DNA from: Alphaproteobacteria bacterium
GTDB taxonomy: Bacteria; Pseudomonadota; Alphaproteobacteria; Rhodobacterales; Rhodobacteraceae
DNA: 5,983 nucleotides
Reading direction: 5' to 3'
NCBI GenBank assembly: GCA_030425945.1
Contig: JAUHZL010000194.1
Location: 1-5,983 of the forward strand
The notes beneath the pieces were generated by a model. It did not search any database and had not been told where the DNA came from. It saw nothing but the letters and a program-made list of their open reading frames with translations. The position numbers and the translations under genes are program-made. This document shows positions 1 through 5,042 of the stretch, one piece after another; positions within the stretch are counted from its first letter, which is position 1; each line of letters starts with the position of its first letter.

Positions 1-16
1 ACGGACGGAGAACGCC

Positions 17-1165
17 ATGCGCATCGCGGTCGTGGGACGCGGGCTGATCGGATCGGCGGCCGCCCGTCACCTGGCGCTGGCCGGGGCCGAGGTCATCCTG
101 ATCGGGCCGGACGAGCCGGAAGACCGGGTCCGCCACACCGGTGTCTTCGCCTCGCACTACGACGAGGGGCGGATCACCCGTCAGCTCGATTCGCACCCGT
201 TCTGGGCCGAGGTCAGCCGCGCCTCCATCGCCCGCTATGCCGAGATCGAGGCCGCCAGCGACCTGCGCTTCTTCACGGCGGCGGGCGCGTTGCACGCCGG
301 TCCGGCCGGGTCCGACTGGATCGCCCGGATCGGGGCCGGGGCCGATGCCAGCGGCGTGCCGCACCTCCGAATGACCGGGACGGAGGCCGCCGCGGCCTTT
401 CCGATGCTCTGGTTCTCCCCGGACTGGACCGTGTTCCACGAGGCGGCGAACGCCGGGTACATCAGCCCGCGGCGGCTGGTGCAGGCCCAGACCCGCGCCG
501 CCGCGCGCGCCGGCGCGCAGGTGATCCCCGCCGAAGTGACCGGAATCGACACCGGCGGGTCCGGTGTCACGCTGCGCCTCGCGGAGGGGACGGTGCAGGC
601 GGACACGGTTCTGGTTGCGACCGGGGGCTTCACCCCGGGCCTGCTGCCCGACCTGCCGCTGACCGTCTACGCCCGGACCGTGGCCCTGCTGGAGGTCGAT
701 GCGATGGAGGCGACCCGCCTCGCAGCGATGCCCGCGATGGTGACCATGCTCGAGAACGGGCGCGACCCCTATATCCTGCCGCCGATCCGCTATCCCGACG
801 GCCGTCGCTACCTGAAGATCGGCGGCGATCCCGACGACCTGGTGGTGCGCGACGCGCAGGACGCCCGGGCATGGTTCCGCAGCGGCGGACGGCCCGAGGT
901 CGGCGCGGCGCTGGCCGAGCACCTGCATCGCCGGATGCCGGGGCTGCGGGCGGCGGCGCCCGTCATCGCGCCCTGCGTGACGACCTTCACGCCCGGCGAC
1001 CTGCCGCTGATCGACCGGCTCGATCCGCGCCTCTGCGTGGCCGTCGCGGGCTGCGGCAAGGGGGCGAAGTGCTCCGACGAACTGGGACGCCTGGCCGCCG
1101 ACCTGGCGCTGGGCGGTGCCCCCGATCCCCGCCTGACCCTGTCCGCCCAGACGGAGGCCGCATGA
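17..1165 (+). CDS. DAO-family FAD-dependent oxidoreductase (monomeric sarcosine oxidase / N-methyltryptophan oxidase-like)
   Basis: This 382-residue protein is a flavin oxidoreductase of the D-amino-acid oxidase fold, probably oxidising a secondary amine or amino acid in the cytoplasm. The N-terminus has the Rossmann FAD motif VVGRGLIGSAAA (Gly7, Gly9, Gly12). The segment SHYDEGRITR (46-55) matches the flavin-contacting SHHGDTRIIR region of monomeric sarcosine oxidase. By motif alignment from memory, Lys267 in YLKIGG corresponds to the oxygen-activating lysine, Cys320 in APCVTTFTP to the covalent-FAD cysteine, and Lys351 in GKGAKCS to the late active-site lysine. This suggests a true oxidase with 8-alpha-S-cysteinyl FAD. 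The acidic residue usually found at the end of the second beta strand is absent (ILIGPDEP, 27-34). Length is normal for the family. The start is chosen because the FAD motif begins at residue 5 and GGAG lies at 7-10, six bases upstream. The stop overlaps the next gene by 4 bp. The substrate cannot be read from sequence. Confidence 0.9.
   Translation: MRIAVVGRGLIGSAAARHLALAGAEVILIGPDEPEDRVRHTGVFASHYDEGRITRQLDSHPFWAEVSRASIARYAEIEAASDLRFFTAAGALHAGPAGSDWIARIGAGADASGVPHLRMTGTEAAAAFPMLWFSPDWTVFHEAANAGYISPRRLVQAQTRAAARAGAQVIPAEVTGIDTGGSGVTLRLAEGTVQADTVLVATGGFTPGLLPDLPLTVYARTVALLEVDAMEATRLAAMPAMVTMLENGRDPYILPPIRYPDGRRYLKIGGDPDDLVVRDAQDARAWFRSGGRPEVGAALAEHLHRRMPGLRAAAPVIAPCVTTFTPGDLPLIDRLDPRLCVAVAGCGKGAKCSDELGRLAADLALGGAPDPRLTLSAQTEAA
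1153..1157 (+). promoter_or_regulatory. Ribosome binding site deciding the start of the secreted protein
   Basis: GGAGG lies four bases before the ATG at 1162, inside the last codons of the oxidase gene. It supports the 1162 start over the longer open frame that begins at 871, which would bury the signal peptide inside a low-complexity extension. Confidence 0.7.
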
Positions 1166-1722
1166 TCCGCCCGCTCCTCGCCGCCGCGCTGCTGGCCCTT
1201 GTCCCGACCTTCGCGCAGGCCGCGAGCTGCGAGTCGATGTGGGTCACCCGCAACCTGATCTTCGACCGCGCCGGCTATTGCTTCGGCAGCGCGCTGGGCG
1301 CCGCGGTCTTCGACAACACGGGCTGCATCGGCTCGAACGTCGCGCTGTCCCCTGCCGACCAGCAACGCGTGGCCGAGATCCGCGAGGTCGAGCGGGAGTA
1401 CGGCTGCGCGCTCGACACCTCGCGCCCCCGGATCGACCTGCCGCTGCTGACCCTCTGGCTCAGCCTCGACGATATCCCCCGCCCCGATCTCTTCGAATCG
1501 GCCTGCCTCGGCTGGCGCGGTCCGGTCGTGCCGCTGGTCTCGGGCACCTCCGCGATGGCGCGGCGGCTGGGCGAGGTGCTGCCGGGGGACACGATCTCGT
1601 TCGGCCACTGGCCGGTGGGGGACTGGAACTTCGTCGAGATCGCGCGCGACGGGCGGCTTGTCGGGCTCGGCTGGACCCGCCTGACGATCAGCGAAAAGAC
1701 CTGCGATGCCTTCGCCGGCTGA
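1162..1722 (+). CDS. Small secreted cysteine-rich protein, YARHG/DUF4453-like
   Basis: This 186-residue protein has no known biochemical role. A Sec signal peptide is clear: Arg3, a hydrophobic core at about residues 4-17, and an AQA-A cleavage site near residues 20-21, giving a periplasmic or exported mature protein of about 165 residues. The mature part has six cysteines (23, 40, 55, 82, 115, 181), an even number consistent with three disulfides. The segment around CESMWVTRNLIFDRAGYCF (23-41) resembles the YARHG-type domain of DUF4453 proteins, which I associate with Rhodobacterales; this family name is from memory. The C-terminal part (about 125-175), with GDTISFGHW, DWNFVEI and GLGWT, looks like a small SH3-type beta barrel. 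A longer open frame begins at 871, but the start at 1162 is preferred because GGAGG lies at 1153-1157 and the signal peptide begins exactly there. The ATGA overlap with the oxidase stop indicates translational coupling. It ends 3 bp from the convergent recR stop. Confidence 0.85.
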   Translation: MIRPLLAAALLALVPTFAQAASCESMWVTRNLIFDRAGYCFGSALGAAVFDNTGCIGSNVALSPADQQRVAEIREVEREYGCALDTSRPRIDLPLLTLWLSLDDIPRPDLFESACLGWRGPVVPLVSGTSAMARRLGEVLPGDTISFGHWPVGDWNFVEIARDGRLVGLGWTRLTISEKTCDAFAG

Positions 1723-1725
1723 AGC

Positions 1726-2325
1726 TCAGAACGCCTTGCGCGCCTTCAGGGCGGCGGTGATCGTGCCGTCGTCGAGATAGTCGAGTTCGCCCCCGATCGG
1801 CACGCCCTGCGCCAGCGAGGTCACGGCGACCCCGCGCCCCTCCAGCGCATCGGCGATGTAATGCGCCGTGGTCTGCCCGTCGACCGTCGCGTTGAGCGCG
1901 AGGATCACCTCGCTCACCCCCTCTGCGTCGACCCGCGACATCAACTGCGGGATGCGCAGGTCCTCGGGGCCTATGGCATCGAGCGCCGACAGCGTCCCGC
2001 CCAGCACGTGATAGCGCCCCCGGAACACCGCCGCGCGTTCCATCGCCCACAGGTCGGCAACATCCTCGACGACGCAGATCGTGCCCGTCGCGCGCTTCGG
2101 GTCGGCGCAGATCGGGCAGGTCTCGGTGGTGGCGAGGTTGCCGCAGGTCAGGCAGTCGCGCGCGCTCTCGGCCACCGCCTGCAGGCTGCGCGCCAGCGGC
2201 ACCATGACCTGCGTCCGCTTCTTCAGCAGGTGCAGCACCGCGCGCCGGGCCGAACGCGGCCCGAGGCCCGGCAGGCGGGCCATCAGGTCGATCAGGTCCT
2301 GCAGGTCGCGCGGCGCGTCGGTCAA
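1726..2325 (-). CDS. recR: Recombination mediator protein RecR
   Basis: RecR works with RecO (and RecF) to load RecA on single-stranded gaps during recombinational repair in the cytoplasm. The 199-residue product is full length for the family. In order it has a helix-hairpin-helix segment LPGLGPRSARRA (18-29), a zinc-binding set Cys58, Cys61, Cys70 and Cys73 in CLTCGNLATTETCPIC, a Toprim domain (about 81-175) beginning ICVVEDVADLWAME with Glu87, and the conserved C-terminal GVPIGGELDYLDDGTI (174-189). The start codon is TTG (2325-2323). The next in-frame ATG, Met15, would remove the N-terminal helix just before the helix-hairpin-helix. No good Shine-Dalgarno sequence is visible before the TTG, and the upstream ybaB stop is only 7 bp away, so translation probably depends on coupling to ybaB. 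It is the last gene of the dnaX operon seen here. Confidence 0.97.
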   Translation of the reverse strand: MTDAPRDLQDLIDLMARLPGLGPRSARRAVLHLLKKRTQVMVPLARSLQAVAESARDCLTCGNLATTETCPICADPKRATGTICVVEDVADLWAMERAAVFRGRYHVLGGTLSALDAIGPEDLRIPQLMSRVDAEGVSEVILALNATVDGQTTAHYIADALEGRGVAVTSLAQGVPIGGELDYLDDGTITAALKARKAF

Positions 2326-2332
2326 GGCGCGC

Positions 2333-2677
2333 TCAGAACGGCGGGGCCATGCCCGGCGGCAGGCCGAGGCTTTCGGTCAGCTTGCCCATCTCCTCGGCGC
2401 TCTTCTGCGCCGCCTTCGCCTGCGCGTCCTTCACGGCGGCGAGGATCAGGTCCTCGACCACTTCCTTGTCGTCGGCGCTGAAGATCGACGGGTCGATGTC
2501 GAGGCCGACCAGCTCGCCCTTCGCGGTCGAGGTCGCCTTGACCAGCCCGGCCCCGGATTCGCCGGTCACGGTCATCCGCTCCAGCGCCTCCTGCATCTCG
2601 GCCATCTTCGTCTGCATCTCTTGCGCCTGCTTCATGAGCTTCGCCATGTCGCCAAGCTGTCCAAGGCCTTTGAGCAT
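2333..2677 (-). CDS. ybaB: YbaB/EbfC family nucleoid-associated protein
   Basis: This is a 114-residue DNA-binding protein of the YbaB/EbfC family. Family members form dimers shaped like tweezers and bind DNA with little or modest specificity, affecting nucleoid structure. The family hallmarks are visible: an N-terminal methionine- and glutamine-rich helix (MKQAQEMQTKMAEMQ, residues 15-29), a central beta sheet containing GLVKATSTAKGELVGLDID (44-62), then the helical VVEDLILAAVKDAQAKA segment (73-89) and a short Pro/Met tail. Length is typical. The ATG at 2677 is chosen because GGAG lies at 2684-2687 (minus strand), six bases upstream, and because the family's usual MLKGLGQLGDMAKLMKQAQ opening starts there; the open frame extends further upstream without homology. 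It lies 16 bp after the membrane-protein gene and 7 bp before recR, the usual dnaX-ybaB-recR arrangement apart from the inserted gene. Confidence 0.95.
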   Translation of the reverse strand: MLKGLGQLGDMAKLMKQAQEMQTKMAEMQEALERMTVTGESGAGLVKATSTAKGELVGLDIDPSIFSADDKEVVEDLILAAVKDAQAKAAQKSAEEMGKLTESLGLPPGMAPPF

Positions 2678-2693
2678 CGGGGTCTCCAGAGTG

Positions 2694-3089
2694 TCAGTCC
2701 TGCCGGGGTCGGCGGGAGGTGTAGAGGATCGTCCCCACAGATATCGCAGCCGCGAGCGCGATGAACAAGGAGGGCGAGCCGACGCAGCCCTCGGCCGCGG
2801 CCGCCTGCCAGACGCCGTCCTGCCCGCCGCGCAGCGCGGCGAAGCTGACGAGCACGGTCCAGAGCACCACGACCCCGAGCGCGAGCCCCTGGTGCCGCAG
2901 CCGGATCGCCAGCGCCGTCCCGAGCAGCAACGCCAGCGCCGGCAGCGACGAGAACAGCGCAATCGCTTCCGCCACCGGTCCCACCGGCCCGCCGTCCCAG
3001 TCCGGCCGCAGCCGTGCGCAGACCTCGGCGACGGCCGGGCCTGGCAGCGCGAGACAGGCGAGGATCAGTCCTCCGCGAACGGGTCCCAT
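2694..3089 (-). CDS. Hypothetical small membrane protein within the dnaX operon
   Basis: This 131-residue protein is not one I recognise. It opens with a probable signal peptide (residues 1-21, ending PGPAVA-EVC), then three hydrophobic helices at about 39-62, 69-86 and 106-123. Basic residues sit between helices one and two (RLRH, 63-66) and at the C-terminus (RRPRQ, 126-130). The positive-inside rule therefore places both in the cytoplasm, and the segments 22-38 and 87-105 in the periplasm. Each periplasmic segment has one cysteine (Cys24 and Cys102), which could form a disulfide. The start at 3089 is supported by GGAGG at 3094-3098 (minus strand), four bases upstream. The first 25 bp overlap the end of dnaX, so translation is probably coupled. 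It sits between dnaX and ybaB, which are adjacent in many bacteria. The hydrophobicity pattern and ribosome binding site make it a real gene, but no function can be assigned. Confidence 0.8.
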   Translation of the reverse strand: MGPVRGGLILACLALPGPAVAEVCARLRPDWDGGPVGPVAEAIALFSSLPALALLLGTALAIRLRHQGLALGVVVLWTVLVSFAALRGGQDGVWQAAAAEGCVGSPSLFIALAAAISVGTILYTSRRPRQD

Positions 3090-4828
3090 TCGTCCTCCAC
3101 TTCCGGAAGCGCCTCGGTCAGGGCTTCGGCGGCCAGCGCATCGCGGCTGCGCACATCGGTGATCCGGGCGGTCGGAAAGGCCTGCATCACGGCGGCCACC
3201 AGCGGATGCGCCAGCGCCTGGCGCCGCAGGTCGTCCTCGGCGGCGGACCGGGTTTCGGCAATCGTCGGCTGACCGCCGGTCGCCTCGACGGAGACGCCCC
3301 AGCGCACCCCGGTCCAGCCCTGCAGGGCGCGCGCCATGCGTTGCGCGAGGTCGCGCGGCGCGTCGTCTGTGGGGGCGAAGGCGATGCGGCCGGGCGTGTA
3401 GCTGACCAGCCGGACGTGGTTCTCGATCTCGATCAGCAACCGCAGGTCACGATGGGCGCGGACCAGCTCCAGCACGTCCTCGAACCGCGCGTACTGCGCC
3501 AGCGGATCGAGGGCCATCGCCTGCGCCGTGGCCAGACCCGTGCCGCGCGCACCCGTGACGCCGCCGCCGCCATTCCCGCCCGGTCCCGGACCGCCGCGTG
3601 CCGTGGCACCGCCGCCGGTCCCGGCCGGTCGCGCGCCGCCCCCGCCGCCCCCGGCGGGCGGCGGGTTGCTCTCCGTCAGCTTGCGCACCAGCTCTTCGGG
3701 GCTGGGCAGGTCGGCGACATGGGTCAGCCGGATCACCGCCATCTCGGCGGCCATCATGGCGTTCGGGGCGATGCTGACCTCCTCGAGGGCCTTCAGCAGC
3801 ATCTGCCACATCCGGGTCAGCACGCGCATCGACAGGCGCTGGGCCAGACCCTGTCCGCGCGCCCGCTCGTCGGGGGTCACGGTCGGGTCCTCGGCGGCCT
3901 CCGGGGTGATCTTCACCACCGAGACCCAGTGCGTGATCTCGGCCAGATCGCGCAGCACGGCGACCGGATCGGCCCCGTCGGAGTATTGCGCCGCCAGTTC
4001 GCTGAGCGCGCCGGCCGCATCGCCGCGCAGGATCGCCTCGAACAGGTCCATGCCCCGGCCCCGGTCGGCGAGACCCAGCATCGCGCGGACCTGCTCGGCG
4101 CCGGTCGCGCCCTGCCCGTGCGAGATCGCCTGGTCGAGCAGGCTCATCGCGTCCCGGACCGAGCCTTCGGCGGCGCGCGCGATCAGGGCCAGCGCATCGT
4201 CGCTGACCTCGGCCCCTTCGAGACCGGCGATCTTCTTCAGGTGCGCGATCATCACCTCGGGTTCGATCCGCCGCAGGTCGAAGCGCTGGCAGCGCGACAG
4301 CACGGTGACCGGGACCTTGCGGATCTCGGTGGTGGCGAAGATGAACTTCACATGCGCGGGGGGTTCTTCCAGCGTCTTCAGGAGCGCGTTGAACGCGCTC
4401 GTCGACAGCATGTGAACCTCGTCGATGATGTAGATCTTGTAGCGTGCCGAGGCCGCCCGGTAGTTCACGCTGTCGATGATCTCGCGGACATCCCCGACCC
4501 CGGTGTTCGAGGCCGCGTCCATCTCCAGCACGTCGACGTGCCGACCCTCGGCGATGGCGGTGCAGTGCTCGCAGACCCCGCAGGGCTCGGTCGTGGGGCC
4601 GCCGGTGCCGTCCGGCCCGACGCAGTTGATTCCCTTGGCGATGATCCGCGCCGTGGTGGTCTTCCCGGTGCCCCGGATGCCGGTCATCATGAAGGCCTGC
4701 GCGATGCGGTCGGCGGCAAACGCGTTCCTCAGCGTCCGCACCATGGCGTCCTGGCCGATCAGGTCGGCGAAGGTGCCGGGCCGGTACTTGCGCGCCAGCA
4801 CCTGATAGGCCGGTTTCTGCTCGCTCAT
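3065..4828 (-). CDS. dnaX: DNA polymerase III subunit gamma/tau (clamp loader)
   Basis: DnaX is the ATPase of the replicative clamp loader, which places the beta clamp on DNA and ties polymerase cores together. The 587-residue protein has an N-terminal AAA+ module with Walker A GIRGTGKT (50-57), zinc cysteines 69, 83, 86 and 89, Walker B IIDEVH (134-139), sensor 1 FIFATTE (162-168), the SRC motif with the arginine finger (178-180) and sensor 2 GSVRDAMSLLDQ (222-233). The spacing between the first two cysteines is longer than in E. coli. A helical collar domain (about 240-370) follows. Then comes a glycine-rich linker (about 388-431), and a C-terminal domain (about 445-560) of the kind found in alphaproteobacterial tau subunits (DUF3646-like, from memory), ending in an acidic tail. 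The start is supported by the usual YQVLARKYRP opening, although the ribosome binding site is weak. It is first in the operon with the membrane protein, ybaB and recR. Confidence 0.97.
   Translation of the reverse strand: MSEQKPAYQVLARKYRPGTFADLIGQDAMVRTLRNAFAADRIAQAFMMTGIRGTGKTTTARIIAKGINCVGPDGTGGPTTEPCGVCEHCTAIAEGRHVDVLEMDAASNTGVGDVREIIDSVNYRAASARYKIYIIDEVHMLSTSAFNALLKTLEEPPAHVKFIFATTEIRKVPVTVLSRCQRFDLRRIEPEVMIAHLKKIAGLEGAEVSDDALALIARAAEGSVRDAMSLLDQAISHGQGATGAEQVRAMLGLADRGRGMDLFEAILRGDAAGALSELAAQYSDGADPVAVLRDLAEITHWVSVVKITPEAAEDPTVTPDERARGQGLAQRLSMRVLTRMWQMLLKALEEVSIAPNAMMAAEMAVIRLTHVADLPSPEELVRKLTESNPPPAGGGGGGARPAGTGGGATARGGPGPGGNGGGGVTGARGTGLATAQAMALDPLAQYARFEDVLELVRAHRDLRLLIEIENHVRLVSYTPGRIAFAPTDDAPRDLAQRMARALQGWTGVRWGVSVEATGGQPTIAETRSAAEDDLRRQALAHPLVAAVMQAFPTARITDVRSRDALAAEALTEALPEVEDEWDPFAED
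3094..3098 (-). promoter_or_regulatory. Ribosome binding site of the membrane protein, inside dnaX
   Basis: A perfect GGAGG on the minus strand lies four bases before the ATG at 3089. It falls within the last codons of dnaX, so a ribosome finishing dnaX passes over it. This site decides the start of the membrane protein. Confidence 0.65.
3536..3667 (-). other. Glycine-rich hinge of DnaX
   Basis: Residues 388-431 of DnaX are almost entirely Gly, Pro, Ala, Thr and Arg, with runs of six and four glycines. The tract joins the AAA+/collar part to the tau C-terminal domain and must be flexible and unstructured. It marks where a shorter gamma-like form would end. At DNA level it is a GC-only stretch of GGC/GGG codons with no A- or T-rich slippery heptamer. 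Confidence 0.8.
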
Positions 4829-4863
4829 CCGCCTGTCATCCCCGAGTCGTGCCGCGAGGGCGC

Positions 4864-4892
4864 AGGGTAGGCGAGCCCTTGCGCGAGGTCCA
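4864..4892 (-). promoter_or_regulatory. Candidate sigma-70-type promoter of the dnaX operon
   Basis: On the minus strand TGGACC (4892-4887, four of six matches to TTGACA) is followed after 17 bases by TACCCT (4869-4864). TACCCT keeps the most important T, A and final T of the -10 element. Transcription would start near 4857, giving a leader of about 30 bases before the dnaX ATG. Matches this weak are common in GC-rich DNA, so the call rests mainly on position and spacing. Confidence 0.3.
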
Positions 4893-5029
4893 GCATCGGG
4901 GGTAGCCTGACCTGAGGCCCGAGGGGGGGGCCACCCGGTCCGCGGAAAGCTGTCATCGGCACCCTGAAAACTCCGAGTTGCCGACCTTCATCGGTTTCTC
5001 TGCCCGGATCAGCGGACCGTCGGGCGTTC

Positions 5030-5035
5030 GGAGGG
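5030..5035 (+). promoter_or_regulatory. Ribosome binding site of the ankyrin-repeat gene
   Basis: GGAGGG lies seven bases before the ATG at 5043, a strong Shine-Dalgarno sequence at good spacing. It fixes the start of a gene whose end lies outside the window, and it argues for the plus strand over the long open frame on the opposite strand. Confidence 0.75.
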
Positions 5036-5042
5036 AAACCCG

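Larger units (their letters stand above)
4829..5042. other. Divergent intergenic region between dnaX and the ankyrin gene
   Basis: These 214 bp separate the dnaX start (leftward) from the ankyrin gene start (rightward), so promoters for both should lie here. I see one plausible leftward promoter (4864-4892), and a weaker rightward candidate with TTGCGC at 4879-4884 and TAGCCT at 4903-4908 (18-base spacing). If both are real they overlap. There is a run of eight G at 4923-4930, flanked by a five-pair GC hairpin (4916-4920 with 4928-4932) that has no T tract. The half nearest the ankyrin gene (about 4945-5005) is less GC-rich than the coding regions. No RNA gene was recognised. Confidence 0.6.

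Noticed and set aside
871..1161. Longer version of the secreted-protein gene starting at 871
   Set aside because: The extension overlaps the oxidase gene, has an Arg/Ala/Gly-rich shadow composition, and would place the signal peptide in the middle of the protein.
3539..3667. Programmed frameshift site within dnaX
   Set aside because: The hinge is GC-only and has no X XXY YYZ heptamer in the reading frame. The GGGGGC runs follow a C, so the slippery pattern is not met.
3014..4870. A 618-residue open frame on the plus strand opposite dnaX
   Set aside because: It is the mirror of dnaX codon bias in GC-rich DNA. The predicted protein is Arg/His/Gly/Leu-rich with no recognisable domain, while the minus strand encodes an unmistakable DnaX.
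4916..4932. GC hairpin with a run of eight G as a terminator
   Set aside because: No T tract follows on either strand, and the region lies between divergent starts, where no transcript is expected to end.
4833..4957. Direct repeat CTGTCATC at 4833-4840 and 4950-4957
   Set aside because: An eight-base match within about 200 bp is expected by chance fairly often. It has no symmetry, and one copy lies in the dnaX leader, so there is no support for an operator pair.
4829..5042. Possible SRP (4.5S) RNA gene upstream of dnaX
   Set aside because: CAGGTCAGG on the minus strand near 4906-4914 recalls part of the SRP RNA, but the GGAAG-type tetraloop and the following AGCAGCC are absent and no long hairpin can be drawn.
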